IMG/VR virus record: IMGVR_UViG_3300015194_000010
Coordinates: 1 to 30,204 of that record
Source of the DNA: a virus
Length of the DNA: 30,204 bases
Direction: 5' to 3' (one strand)
Shown here in pieces: positions 1 to 7,823 of the stretch. Numbering within the stretch: position 1 is the stretch's first letter; the number at the start of each line of letters is the position of its first letter. The translations under genes were made by a program, and so were the position numbers. The notes under the pieces are model-generated. The model searched no databases. It saw only the letters and a list, made by a program, of their open reading frames with translations, and was not told the origin of the DNA.

Positions 1-2
1 AG

Positions 3-668
3 ATGATGCGCGCGATGCAGGTAAACGAGGGCATCACGCTGCTCGATAAGCTAGACGAATTTCAGAGCACGTCGTACTCCTTCGCGGGTCTCTCGGACAT
101 GCTCCTTCAGTTCGGACAGCAGCTCTCGGGCGCCTGCGACATCCCCCTGGTGAGACTCTTCGGACAGAGCCCGGCGGGGCTTTCGGCGACCGGCGAGAGC
201 GACCTCCGGATGTACTACGATTCGATCAACGCCCAGCAGGAGGCGCGGCTTCGTTCTCCGTTCGAGACTTTGATCCGCGTCTGCTGGCAGTCCATTTTCG
301 GTAGTCCCGCGCCGAAGGATCTAGAATTCAAGTTCACGCCGCTCTGGCAGATGTCCGCTCTCGATAAGGCGACCGTCGCGAAGACGAACACGGATAGCGT
401 CGTCGAAGCCTTCAATACCGGGCTCCTCTCGAAACCTGCAGCCGTGAAGGACCTCCGGGCGATGTCGACCGAGACGGGTCTTTACTCGAACATCACGGAC
501 GAGGAAGTTATCGAAGCGGAGGAAGAGCCGCCGCCCGCGCCAGACGCGGAGATTCCGGGCGATACCACAAACGTGGTACCGGAAAAAGGCGATACCACAA
601 ACGTGGTACCTACGAAGGCGGCTGACGCGAAGCTCGCGGCCTGGCGGCGTTGGTTCGGAGCGCGTTAA
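3..668 (+). CDS. Phage portal protein, C-terminal part (DUF1073 type), truncated by window edge
   Basis: This is the C-terminal part of a portal protein, the dodecameric ring at the capsid vertex through which DNA enters and leaves. The stretch SYSFAGLSDMLLQFGQQLSG followed by DIPLVRLFGQSPAGLSATGE and then DLRMYYDSI is the conserved signature of DUF1073-type portals. Full-length members are roughly 450-550 residues; only 221 are seen, so the gene starts outside the window and the ATG at its left end is internal. The last 60 residues are acidic and proline-rich and include a duplicated GDTTNVVP octapeptide encoded by a 30-bp tandem repeat. The stop codon is immediately followed by the ATG of the head morphogenesis gene. 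The family is a recognition call from motifs; the repeat is seen directly. Confidence 0.9.
   Translation: MMRAMQVNEGITLLDKLDEFQSTSYSFAGLSDMLLQFGQQLSGACDIPLVRLFGQSPAGLSATGESDLRMYYDSINAQQEARLRSPFETLIRVCWQSIFGSPAPKDLEFKFTPLWQMSALDKATVAKTNTDSVVEAFNTGLLSKPAAVKDLRAMSTETGLYSNITDEEVIEAEEEPPPAPDAEIPGDTTNVVPEKGDTTNVVPTKAADAKLAAWRRWFGAR
558..610 (+). repeat. Tandem repeat of a short hairpin inside the portal gene
   Basis: A 23-bp unit occurs twice without mismatch at 558-580 and 588-610, with a period of 30 bp, and encodes GDTTNVVP twice. Each copy contains the inverted repeat TACCACAAACGTGGTA (6-bp stem, AAAC loop), so the RNA or single-stranded DNA could form two identical hairpins. It lies in the poorly conserved acidic tail of the portal protein. 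It could be a simple replication-slippage duplication or a pair of protein-binding sites. Only two copies are seen, so it is not a CRISPR. Confidence 0.8.
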
Positions 669-1457
669 ATGATTCTCACCACGGATGCCGTGAAAACGAT
701 CCGAGGAAAGTTTAAGCCCTCGCGCGCGGCCGAGAACGAGTTCTATCGCCAGCTTAAGAAAGTCGCGCAGTATTCCGGGCACATCGTGGAGATGCACGCG
801 CGCGGCGCGGTCCTCCTGAACCACGAAGCGATGACCGCCGAACTCGACGCCTACGCGAGAAAGCTCGGTCCCTGGGCGACGCGCCAAAGCGCGAAACTTC
901 TGGAGCAGGTCCAGAGATCCAATAAGCGGGCGTACCAGGAAAAATCGAAAGCGATGGGCCTCGCCTTGAAAGCCGGTCTAGGCGATTCGGATGTCGCGGG
1001 TATCGCTTACGCGCTGCTCGACGAACAGGTCGAGCTGATAAAGTCCATCCCGCTCGAAGCCGGTCAGCGCGCGCAGCGGATAGCTTTCGAGGCCGTCCTC
1101 ACGGGGACGCGCGCCGAAGCCGATACGGACACCATCAGGCAGCTCGAAGAAGAGATGGGTTTTTCAACGCAGGCCGCAACGTCTCGGGCCTATCTCATCG
1201 CGCGCACGGAGACCGCTCGCGCGAACTCCGCGTTCGTCGAAGCGAGAGCCCGCGCGGTCGGCTCGGGCCAGTACCGATGGCACAACTCTGGTGATGAGGC
1301 CGTCCGCGAGTCGCACCGGATCTATCGGGGGCGGAAACTTCAGGGTATGATATTCTCTTGGGATGCCCCGCCCACATTGAGTGACGGGATGACCGGACAC
1401 CCTGGAACCTTTCCCAACTGTCGGTGTTTCCCGGAGCCCGTTTTCGATAACGAGTGA
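669..1457 (+). CDS. Phage head morphogenesis / minor capsid protein (SPP1 gp7 / Mu gpF-like)
   Basis: This 262-residue protein resembles the minor head proteins that associate with the portal during prohead assembly. The C-terminal half carries the family signature: LIARTETARANSAFVEARA at about residues 176-194, then YRWHNSGDEAVRESHR, and a terminal HPGTFPNCRCFPEPVF block with the conserved C-R-C after a P-N. The N-terminal half is alpha-helical and charged. The ATG follows the portal TAA directly, consistent with translational coupling. Its place between portal and protease/scaffold is normal for DUF1073 phages. Confidence 0.88.
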   Translation: MILTTDAVKTIRGKFKPSRAAENEFYRQLKKVAQYSGHIVEMHARGAVLLNHEAMTAELDAYARKLGPWATRQSAKLLEQVQRSNKRAYQEKSKAMGLALKAGLGDSDVAGIAYALLDEQVELIKSIPLEAGQRAQRIAFEAVLTGTRAEADTDTIRQLEEEMGFSTQAATSRAYLIARTETARANSAFVEARARAVGSGQYRWHNSGDEAVRESHRIYRGRKLQGMIFSWDAPPTLSDGMTGHPGTFPNCRCFPEPVFDNE

Positions 1458-1556
1458 AATCTCGACTAGACAAACCGAATCTCCCTCATCAGAGTTATGC
1501 CCATACGCTTTTCAGCCGATGAGACTTCGAAACATTTAAACCCAAGAGGTTTTCCC

Positions 1557-2285
1557 ATGCGCCTGTTCTTTCTCTTCACGGTTCTCCTAACGAGTCTCGC
1601 GAGCGCGGGACCTTCGAAGCTCGCTACCGTAAACGAGTTCGGGGAGAAGCATCAGCTTATCAACGTCGGAACCGTTCTCCCTCTTCCCGGCACCACGAAC
1701 GTAGTCTTCATGACCGGCGCGGGCGCTCCCGTAGACGGAACGACCGGACTTAACGTCGCGGCGAAAGGCTCCTTCTACGTCAGAACGAGCAACGGCGCTT
1801 TCTACTCGAACACCGGCACTATCTCTTCCCCAGCATGGTCAGTCGCTACGGCTTCCGCGCTCACCGCGACGCTTTCCGGGTTATCGATCGCCGCTGGTAC
1901 TGTCTCTTCTGCTGACACCGTTCTTCAGGCTTTTAATAAGCTCGCTGCGCTTAATAACGCGACTTTCGTTCCGCTCTCGCAGACGGTCTCCGTCGCGGGC
2001 GCGATCAATACGACGTCGATGCTCACCGTTCTCGCGAACGCGGCGGGCGCGCCCTACGCGGCGACTCTCGCGGCTCCTTCTTCTCAGGACGGACAGATAA
2101 AGATCCTGAAGATGACGACCGCCACGAACGCCGTGACGCTCGCCTGCACCAACATCGCTTTCTCCGGCGCCTACACTCCGACCGGCACCACGACTCTGAC
2201 TTTTTCCGCGACCGACCATAGCGCGATCTTCATGGCGGTCGGTTCGAAATGGGTCTACCTGGGCGGCTCGGCGGCTGCGACCTGA
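1557..2285 (+). CDS. Signal-peptide-bearing fibre-like or head-decoration protein of unknown function
   Basis: The start at 1557 is chosen because AAGAGG lies 7 bases upstream and the protein then begins with a textbook Sec signal peptide, MRLFFLFTVLLTSLASA, with an A-S-A cleavage site. A longer frame beginning at 1497 has no convincing ribosome binding site. The mature part (about 225 residues) is rich in Thr, Ala, Ser and Gly. Segments such as GTVSSADTVLQAFNKLAALN and a C-terminal block ending KWVYLGG look like modules of phage tail or head fibres, probably beta-rich. It sits between two head-assembly genes, so a head fibre or decoration role is possible. The export signal is odd for a protein of a cytoplasmically assembled particle. 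No family is firmly recognised. Confidence 0.75.
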   Translation: MRLFFLFTVLLTSLASAGPSKLATVNEFGEKHQLINVGTVLPLPGTTNVVFMTGAGAPVDGTTGLNVAAKGSFYVRTSNGAFYSNTGTISSPAWSVATASALTATLSGLSIAAGTVSSADTVLQAFNKLAALNNATFVPLSQTVSVAGAINTTSMLTVLANAAGAPYAATLAAPSSQDGQIKILKMTTATNAVTLACTNIAFSGAYTPTGTTTLTFSATDHSAIFMAVGSKWVYLGGSAAAT

Positions 2286-2299
2286 TTTCTTCTTAACTG

Positions 2300-3607
2300 A
2301 TGAAATTCTTCACGACATCGAAGCTATCGGAGAACATGCATGAGACGCCGGAAGGCTTTCTCGTCTGCGTGGGCGTCTCGATAGCTCGTCTCGGGGAGAT
2401 GGAATACCTCGCCTCCGAACTCGTCCACGACGACGGCGAGGCCGTTCTCGAAGCCGGGCCGGACGGAAAGATTCTCGTCGAGAACACGGCCGAGGAACTC
2501 TTCCGACCGGAGACCATCGCCTCCTTCGAGGGCAAGGACATCACGGTCCGCCATCCGTCCGAATTCGTCGACTCTCAGAACCACGCTTCTCTCACCAAGG
2601 GAATCCTAAGCGACGTCCGCCGAGGCGTGGGCGAGCAGGAATCAGATCTCGTCGCCGACCTTCTGGTGAAGGATTCGGAAGCGATTCGTCAGATTAAAGG
2701 GGGACTTCGCGAAGTCTCCTGTGGTTATAATGCCGAATATTATCAGACTGGAGTTGGCCGAGGAACGCGACGAAATATCGTCGGGAACCATCTCGCTCTC
2801 GTCGAGGAAGGCCGCGCTGGCTCCTCCTACGCTATAAACGATCAAAAAGGAAAGGGTTCCCCGATGAAATTAAAAGACCGGATCAAGGCTCTCTTCGTGA
2901 AAGCCCAAGACGAGGCCATGAAGATGTGCGCCGACGAATTCCCCGAAAAGAAAGACGACAAGAAGGAAGAAAAGAAAGAGTCAAAGGACGCTGATCCGAA
3001 AGACGAGAAGAAAGAAGATAAAAAGGAATCGAAAGACGCCGACCCGATGGCCGACCCCTCGGGCGCCCCGGTCTTGAGCGTCGAAGAGCGTCTCTCCGTT
3101 TTGGAACAGAAGCTCGACGCCCTCATGTCGGACGAAGACGATGAGGAAGAAGTCGAATCGGACGACGCTGACAGCGAAGAGGAGTCCGAGGAATCGGAAG
3201 ACTCCTACGGCGAAGAGAAGAAGGTCGAAAAGAAAGTCGGCGATTCCAAAGCGGACGAAGAGGATGAAGAACTCGCCTCCCGCGTCGAGATTCTCGCCCC
3301 CGGCATGAAGGCCGAAGGCCGCGACGTGAAAGCGCGCGCCGTGAAAGCCGCCTACGCCACGAAGGACGGCAAGGCTCAGATCTTGAAATTGACGAACGGC
3401 AAAGAGCCGAACCTGAAGGACGCCGATCAAGTCTCGACCCTGTTCGTCGGAGCGAGCGAGCTTCTGAAGATGAGCCGCACCAGCGATTTCGCGAAGACCA
3501 AGACGCAGACTCAGGACGGTTTCGGGGAAGAAGACGGCAACGGCTCTTCCGCGACGACGCCCGAGATGATCAATGAGGCGAACGCGAAACGCTTCGGCCG
3601 GAAGTAA
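2300..3607 (+). CDS. DUF2213 prohead protease with C-terminal scaffold-like region
   Basis: The N-terminal ~180 residues match DUF2213. There is a beta-rich start with VCVGVSIARLGEMEYLASEL, then FEGKDITVRHP, GGLREVSCGYNAEY and the hallmark NHLALVEEGRAGSSYAIND. Such proteins sit directly upstream of decoration and DUF2184 capsid genes and are thought to be maturation proteases. Residues ~189-330 are extremely charged (Lys/Glu/Asp runs, a duplicated KKESKDADP segment and a predicted coiled coil), as expected of an internal scaffold. The last ~100 residues include a Ser/Thr-rich tail. No catalytic residues could be assigned with confidence. A good in-frame internal start lies at 2864, see the separate entry. 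Confidence 0.85.
   Translation: MKFFTTSKLSENMHETPEGFLVCVGVSIARLGEMEYLASELVHDDGEAVLEAGPDGKILVENTAEELFRPETIASFEGKDITVRHPSEFVDSQNHASLTKGILSDVRRGVGEQESDLVADLLVKDSEAIRQIKGGLREVSCGYNAEYYQTGVGRGTRRNIVGNHLALVEEGRAGSSYAINDQKGKGSPMKLKDRIKALFVKAQDEAMKMCADEFPEKKDDKKEEKKESKDADPKDEKKEDKKESKDADPMADPSGAPVLSVEERLSVLEQKLDALMSDEDDEEEVESDDADSEEESEESEDSYGEEKKVEKKVGDSKADEEDEELASRVEILAPGMKAEGRDVKARAVKAAYATKDGKAQILKLTNGKEPNLKDADQVSTLFVGASELLKMSRTSDFAKTKTQTQDGFGEEDGNGSSATTPEMINEANAKRFGRK
2864..3607 (+). CDS. Possible nested scaffold protein from an in-frame internal start
   Basis: An ATG in frame with the DUF2213 gene, at its codon 189, is preceded by the purine-rich AAGGAAAGGG about 7 bases upstream. It marks exactly the junction between the protease-like domain and the charged, coiled-coil scaffold-like region. 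The shorter product would have 247 residues, starting MKLKDRIKALF. Protease/scaffold pairs made from one gene by internal initiation are well known (lambda C/Nu3). Here the internal start is an inference from the ribosome binding site and domain boundary. The alternative is that the protease releases the scaffold by cleavage. Confidence 0.4.
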   Translation: MKLKDRIKALFVKAQDEAMKMCADEFPEKKDDKKEEKKESKDADPKDEKKEDKKESKDADPMADPSGAPVLSVEERLSVLEQKLDALMSDEDDEEEVESDDADSEEESEESEDSYGEEKKVEKKVGDSKADEEDEELASRVEILAPGMKAEGRDVKARAVKAAYATKDGKAQILKLTNGKEPNLKDADQVSTLFVGASELLKMSRTSDFAKTKTQTQDGFGEEDGNGSSATTPEMINEANAKRFGRK

Positions 3608-3638
3608 CCTTTCAACCTTTCAAAGAGGAGTTTCAACT

Positions 3639-4136
3639 ATGACCGCTTATCTTAAAAATGCCCCCGTAGGTTTCGCCGGAGACGTGTCCCGTCCCGACGT
3701 TTCCGTCATCGCGCCTGCGGCTCTCGTCGCTCTCGCTTCCGTTTACGTTCAGCGCTTCGGCGAAGCCATGCGCTACGTGACCGGCGGAATCCAGCAGTGG
3801 ACGACCGGCCTCACGAAGGCAGCGTTCGCGGGCGTCCTCATTCGCGAAGTCCCCGGCATCTCGGGTTCTTCGGTCGATGAAAATATTCCGAACCCGGACC
3901 AAGTCGGGGGATTAATGACCTCCGGTTTCGTCATCGTCAAGTGCACGGCCGGAACGCCTGCGCGGGGCGGCGTCGTCTACGTCCGTATCGTTTCCGCGAC
4001 TGATCGCCCCATTGGTGCGTTCGAAGCGGATTCCGATTCCACGAACAGCGTCGCGCTCGACGCGAACCAGGCGGAATGGGCCACGGACGGCAAAGATGTC
4101 GACGGCATGGCGGAACTCCGGTTAGTCGCGAACTAA
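3639..4136 (+). CDS. Capsid cement/decoration protein (gp24-like)
   Basis: This 165-residue protein lies between the DUF2213 gene and the major capsid gene, the usual place of the structural cement protein in DUF2184 phages. The start at 3639 has AAAGAGGAG upstream; a longer frame overlapping the previous gene is rejected. Features include an N-terminal MTAYLKNAPVGFAGDVSRPD, a Gly-rich middle with GVLIREVPGISG, and CTAGTPARGGVVYVRI near residue 105. These are compatible with the beta-barrel proteins that clamp capsomers from outside. Family assignment rests on context plus general sequence resemblance. Confidence 0.7.
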   Translation: MTAYLKNAPVGFAGDVSRPDVSVIAPAALVALASVYVQRFGEAMRYVTGGIQQWTTGLTKAAFAGVLIREVPGISGSSVDENIPNPDQVGGLMTSGFVIVKCTAGTPARGGVVYVRIVSATDRPIGAFEADSDSTNSVALDANQAEWATDGKDVDGMAELRLVAN

Positions 4137-4175
4137 GAAAATCTTTCAAACCCTTTCAGAGAGGATCTCTTCAAT

Positions 4176-5156
4176 ATGAGAAACAGACTCCAGCCCCGCC
4201 CCCGTCCGCACCGTACCCGGGATAGCCAGCTGGCTTACTTCCTCAACCAGTTGGAGAACTTCGATCCGAAGCTCCACGAACCGTTGGTCAGCGTGACCTG
4301 GGGTCGGGACATCAACCTGCGCCCTGGCATCACGATGGAGTTCGAATCGACGAGCTTCACGCGCCAGAGCTTCGGCGGCGCCGGTTCTCTCCAGAACTCC
4401 GTGGGTAACATGCCCTGGATTTCTCCGGAGACGAGTGCGATCCTCGGAGTCTCGGTCAATGGCGAGAAGCTGTTGAAGCCTCTCCGTCCTCTCGCTCGCG
4501 AGATTTCCTATACGTCCATCGAGCTGAATCGTTCGCAACGGACGCAGCAGCCGATCGACGTTCAGAAGCTCTACGCGCTGAATCAGCTCTACCAGATGAA
4601 CACCGACCAGATGGTGTACATCGGTTCGGCCGATGTCGGCGCGACGGGCCTCATCAACGACGCCGACGTCACCGCGACGACCGTCGCGAACGGCGTTTCG
4701 GGATCTCCGCTCTGGATCAACAAGACCCCGCCGGAGATGCTGAAGGACGTCGACACATTACTCAACGGCTCGTGGGCCGCTTCCGCATATTCGGTTCTCC
4801 CCTCGAAGCTGCTCCTGCCGCCCGCGCAGTATTCGTATCTCGCGTCTCAGCTCATCAGCTCGGCCGGAAACTCGTCCGTCCTGAAGTTCCTCTCCGAGAA
4901 CTCGATCGCGAACAACGTCAACGGCCGTCCTCTCGACATCCAGCCCCTCAAGTGGTTGCCGGGCGCGGGCGTCGACGGAACCGACCGCATGATGGTCTAT
5001 ACGAACGAACTCGACCGGGTTCGTTTCCCCATGGTGCCTATCCGTCGCGAGACGGCGTACTACCAGGGAATCCGCTTCGCCGCTCCCTACGTCTGGGCGT
5101 TCGGCGAAATGGAGTTCGTGTATCCGGAAACGGCCAGATATGCGGACGGAATCTAA
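4176..5156 (+). CDS. Major capsid protein (DUF2184)
   Basis: This 326-residue protein is the main shell protein. It has the DUF2184 pattern: an N-terminal FLNQLENFDPKLHEP block, the middle AREISYTSIELNRSQ, QPIDVQKLYALNQLYQMNTD, and a C-terminal part with RFPMVPIRRETAYYQGIRFA followed by YVWAFGEMEFVYPET. The C-terminal motif (R-x-P-hydrophobic ... Y-x-G) is the best marker of this HK97-fold group. A strong AGAGAGGA lies upstream of the ATG, fitting the high expression expected. It stands directly after the cement protein. Confidence 0.92.
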   Translation: MRNRLQPRPRPHRTRDSQLAYFLNQLENFDPKLHEPLVSVTWGRDINLRPGITMEFESTSFTRQSFGGAGSLQNSVGNMPWISPETSAILGVSVNGEKLLKPLRPLAREISYTSIELNRSQRTQQPIDVQKLYALNQLYQMNTDQMVYIGSADVGATGLINDADVTATTVANGVSGSPLWINKTPPEMLKDVDTLLNGSWAASAYSVLPSKLLLPPAQYSYLASQLISSAGNSSVLKFLSENSIANNVNGRPLDIQPLKWLPGAGVDGTDRMMVYTNELDRVRFPMVPIRRETAYYQGIRFAAPYVWAFGEMEFVYPETARYADGI

Positions 5157-5183
5157 AAAGCAGTAGAAAGGACAAACCGAATC

Positions 5184-5573
5184 ATGATGTTGCTATTCAA
5201 GTCCGCCCATTGTGTGGGCGGGAAGGACTATAAGAAAGGCGTCCACGAAGTTCCCAAGGAAGCCCTAAAGGACCCGTATCTTTTGAAACTCGTGAAGATG
5301 GGACTCGTTTTCGAGGCCCCAGAGGTTAAAAAGAACGAGGCCCCGAAGGTTTCCAAGAAACTTCTCGCGGCGCTTGAATCGGAAGCCGTGGAAGAAAAGG
5401 TCGAGGCCCTCCCCGTCGTCATCATCGGCGACGTCTCTGACGACTACGAAGAGTCGGAAGAAGACGAAGCCGACGAAGACACTGAAGAAGAGGCCGAATC
5501 CGAAGAAGACTTCCTGGAAGAGCCGAAAAAGAAAGCCAAGAAGAAAGCGAAAAAGAAATCCGGGGGCCGATAA
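5184..5573 (+). CDS. Small protein with acidic then lysine-rich tail, unknown function
   Basis: This 129-residue protein follows the capsid gene. The first ~50 residues look folded (MLLFKSAHCVGGKDYKKGVH and PKEALKDPYLLKLVKMGLVF) and resemble the short domain often encoded after phage capsid genes. Residues ~88-115 are almost all Glu/Asp. The final 15 are almost all Lys/Ala (KKAKKKAKKKSGG). This opposite-charge layout suggests a flexible tail that could contact DNA or another virion protein, but no function is recognised. An AAAGGA lies about 11 bases upstream; the first of two adjacent ATGs is used. Confidence 0.75.
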   Translation: MMLLFKSAHCVGGKDYKKGVHEVPKEALKDPYLLKLVKMGLVFEAPEVKKNEAPKVSKKLLAALESEAVEEKVEALPVVIIGDVSDDYEESEEDEADEDTEEEAESEEDFLEEPKKKAKKKAKKKSGGR

Positions 5574-5576
5574 GCC

Positions 5577-5966
5577 ATGTCCTTTAACGTCGGCGCATTT
5601 CGGACATCTTTCCCGGAGTTCTCGAGCGCCATCGTTTACCCCGATCCGATGATTACGATGTGGGCCGGACTTGCCGAGAGGCAAGTCCGGTCCTGCGTCT
5701 GGAAAGACTCGGTAACACTCGGTCAGAGCCTCTACGTCGCCCACGAGCTGACGATTCAAGCGCAGAGCATCAAAGCCGCAAGTGTCGGCGGCGTCCCCGG
5801 GACTTCGGGCGGGATCGCGAACTCGAAGACGGTCGGCTCGGTCTCGGTCGGCTACGACACCACGTCGACGGCCGAAAAAGACGCCGGATGGTGGAATCAG
5901 ACGACCTACGGAAAACAGTTCATCCGGCTCGCGCGGATTTTTGGGGCGGGCTGCGTTCAATTATGA
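5577..5966 (+). CDS. Head-tail connector/adaptor (DUF4054)
   Basis: This 129-residue protein matches the DUF4054 pattern of head-completion adaptors that bind beneath the portal. It begins with FRTSFPEFSSAIVYPDPMI, is helical through ERQVRSCVWKDSVTLGQ and YVAHELTIQAQ, and ends with VSVGYDTTSTAEKDAGWWNQTTYGKQFIRLARI. The G-W-W/T-Y-G-x-x-F segment near the end is typical. It overlaps the next gene by ATGA. Confidence 0.87.
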   Translation: MSFNVGAFRTSFPEFSSAIVYPDPMITMWAGLAERQVRSCVWKDSVTLGQSLYVAHELTIQAQSIKAASVGGVPGTSGGIANSKTVGSVSVGYDTTSTAEKDAGWWNQTTYGKQFIRLARIFGAGCVQL

Positions 5967-6454
5967 AACCCACGCTCGTAGTCACGTCGGACTTCACGAA
6001 GAACTTCAACGATATCGTGAAGCGTTTCAAGAAGGACGACGTTCTCGTCGGAATCCCCGAGGACGATACGACCCGGAAAGACGGGGACCCGATAAATAAC
6101 GCGACGATTCTCGCGATAAACAATTTCGGCTCGCCAGCCAATAACATCCCCGCGTGGCCTGTGATGGAGATCGGGATACGAAACGCCCAGGACGCCATCA
6201 CAGATCAATTCAAACAGGCCGCTATCGGGGCTCTTTCCAAAGGACTCTCGGCGCTAAGCCCCGCGTATAACCGCGCGGGAAGTATCGCCGCGAACTCCAT
6301 CAAGAAGGTCATCAACTCGCAGGAACAAGCCCCGGACCTCGCTCCCGGAACTCTCGCCGCGCGAAAGTCGAAAGGCTTCGCCGGAACGAAGCGGCTCGTC
6401 GTCAGCGGACAACTCAGGAATGCGATCACTTGGGTTCTTCGGGGGGAGGAATAG
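5963..6454 (+). CDS. Neck / tail-completion protein (HK97 gp10-like)
   Basis: This 163-residue protein starts at the ATG overlapping the stop of the DUF4054 gene (ATGA). The N-terminal half has DDVLVGIPEDDTTRKDG then NATILAINNFGSPANNIPAW, the pattern of the gp10/gpG-like neck proteins (E/N-x-G-T/S ... I-P-x-R/W-P). The C-terminal block APGTLAARKSKGFAGTKRLV and VVSGQLRNAITW is the equivalent of the family L-x-D-T-G-x-L-x-x-S-I motif. It acts at the head-tail interface. Confidence 0.82.
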   Translation: MKPTLVVTSDFTKNFNDIVKRFKKDDVLVGIPEDDTTRKDGDPINNATILAINNFGSPANNIPAWPVMEIGIRNAQDAITDQFKQAAIGALSKGLSALSPAYNRAGSIAANSIKKVINSQEQAPDLAPGTLAARKSKGFAGTKRLVVSGQLRNAITWVLRGEE

Positions 6455-6823
6455 ATGCCTCCCCAGATAGACGTCAGCGAGTTACTCTCGGACCCCGATT
6501 TCGTCGGGCCCGTCTCGCTCGTCACGCGCGTCCCGACCGTGAATTCTCTCGGGGAAAATTCCACCAGAGATAATTCGCACGAGACCGTCGGTTCCGTTCA
6601 GCCCGCGAATTATAAGACGATTCTCCGCGCGCCCGAGGCTCTCCGCGAAGAAAATCTGATGAGTTTCTGGGTCAAAGCGAAGATCGAGACGACGGGCGCG
6701 GGGAAATACCCCAGCATTTTGGTTTTTCAGGGTACTAGATTCGAAGTAAAGACCGTCGCCGACTGGTCTAGCTGGGGCGCTGGGTGGTCTGAAGGATTAT
6801 GCGTCGCGATGAGGCCCGCATGA
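6455..6823 (+). CDS. Probable head-closure / head-tail joining protein
   Basis: This 122-residue protein starts directly after the preceding TAG. It contains VSLVTRVPTVNSLGENS near residue 20 and ends with the family-like FQGTRFEVKTVADWSSWGAG followed by a short hydrophobic tail. Stopper proteins of this kind usually have a small beta-barrel ending in F-x-G-x-x-Y/F-x-V...D-w-s-x-y/w-G-x-G, which fits. Position between gp10-like and neck-terminator genes supports the call. Confidence 0.68.
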   Translation: MPPQIDVSELLSDPDFVGPVSLVTRVPTVNSLGENSTRDNSHETVGSVQPANYKTILRAPEALREENLMSFWVKAKIETTGAGKYPSILVFQGTRFEVKTVADWSSWGAGWSEGLCVAMRPA

Positions 6824-7395
6824 TGCCGTATCTTCAGCCGGTCACGTCTTCTGCTCCACCGCGCGGGCTCTCGCTCGTTCAGTTTCTTCAGACAGTAGTC
6901 GTCGGCGTTTCTGGGCTCGACGGCACGCTGGTGCGCCCGCTCTGGCAGAGAAAGCCGCCGAAGAATCCCGACGTCGACGTGAACTGGATCGGCATGGGCA
7001 TCGACGCCATGACGCCCGAGGGCCCGTTCGGCTATCTCGGCGTGAACTCCGACGACGAAACGATTTCTCAGCGGCACGAACTTCTCGAAGTCAGTCTTCA
7101 CATCTACGGGCCGGACGCTATAGATATCGTCGACCTTATCCGAGACGGCTTTCAAGTTCCGAATAACCTCGAAGCGCTCCGCTCTGTTAATATGGGTTTC
7201 GTCGAATCCGGCCTGATTCGACATCTCCCCGATCTCGTAAACGAGCAGTGGATTGACCGGGCCTTGATGAGTTTATTTTTCCGCAGAGAAATTCAACGCG
7301 TCTACCCGATAGCGACTCTCATGTCCGCTTCGGGCGTGATTCATACAGTCGTCGGGAACGAGCCGTATCTTCTTGATTGGGCCACGGAAAGCTAG
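6820..7395 (+). CDS. Neck/tail terminator protein (gp12-like, LIC_12616 type)
   Basis: This is a terminator protein that caps the tail at the head side. The middle part has the pattern NPDVDVNWIGMGIDAMTPEG, then RHELLEVSLHIYGPDAIDIV and LIRDGFQVPNNLEAL, ending with DRALMSLFFRREIQRVYPI. These match the phage neck terminator gp12-like family found with DUF3383 sheaths. The ATG at 6820 overlaps the previous stop (ATGA), so it is preferred over the in-frame ATG at 6799. The product has 191 residues. Confidence 0.82.
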   Translation: MMPYLQPVTSSAPPRGLSLVQFLQTVVVGVSGLDGTLVRPLWQRKPPKNPDVDVNWIGMGIDAMTPEGPFGYLGVNSDDETISQRHELLEVSLHIYGPDAIDIVDLIRDGFQVPNNLEALRSVNMGFVESGLIRHLPDLVNEQWIDRALMSLFFRREIQRVYPIATLMSASGVIHTVVGNEPYLLDWATES

Positions 7396-7408
7396 GAGAC
7401 TTCTCACT

Positions 7409-7819
7409 ATGAAACTTTTATTTCTCGCATTTCTTCTGACCGGGTTTTCAGCCCAAGCGACCATCACTAACTCGCTAGCGTCTCAGGGGCGACTCATCTC
7501 GGGAGTCCCCGTCGTCATCGCGAACGGTGGAACCGCAAGCGCGGCCATCTCGCTCGCCGGAATGTCCTTGGTGGGGATTCAGTTCCCGGCCGCGTTCACT
7601 GGCACGACCGTCACTTTCACCGCGAGTGATGCGGTCGCCGGGACCTACGTCGTCGTAAAGACCGGAACGGGCGGCAGCTCGCTCTCCTACACGGTCGCAC
7701 AGGGGACCTTTGCGGCTATCGACCCGAAAGATTTTCAAGGGATGTCTTTCTTAAAGATCGTTTCTGGGAGCGCCGAAGGCGGTGCCCGGACTCTTCTCGT
7801 TTCTCTGAAAGGAATTTAA
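7409..7819 (+). CDS. Signal-peptide-bearing small virion-like protein
   Basis: The start at 7409 lies 11 bases after TAGGAGA and gives a clear Sec signal peptide, MKLLFLAFLLTGFSAQA, with an A-Q-A site. The mature ~119 residues contain AAISLAGMSLVGIQFPAAFT, VTFTASDAVAGTYV and a C-terminal FQGMSFLKIVSGSAEGGART. This resembles small beta-sandwich proteins commonly encoded among phage structural genes, here preceded by an export signal. It lies between neck terminator and sheath genes, overlaps neither, and is otherwise ordinary in composition. Its role is unknown. Confidence 0.75.
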   Translation: MKLLFLAFLLTGFSAQATITNSLASQGRLISGVPVVIANGGTASAAISLAGMSLVGIQFPAAFTGTTVTFTASDAVAGTYVVVKTGTGGSSLSYTVAQGTFAAIDPKDFQGMSFLKIVSGSAEGGARTLLVSLKGI

Positions 7820-7823
7820 TACC

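Noticed and set aside
558-610. CRISPR array
   Set aside because: Only two units with a 7-base spacing in coding DNA.
1497-1556. N-terminal extension of the first signal-peptide protein
   Set aside because: No ribosome binding site at 1497, while the ATG at 1557 has AAGAGG and yields an intact signal peptide.
5265-5960. 231-codon antisense frame over the small charged protein and DUF4054 genes
   Set aside because: Phe/Arg-rich shadow of the Glu/Lys-rich sense gene.
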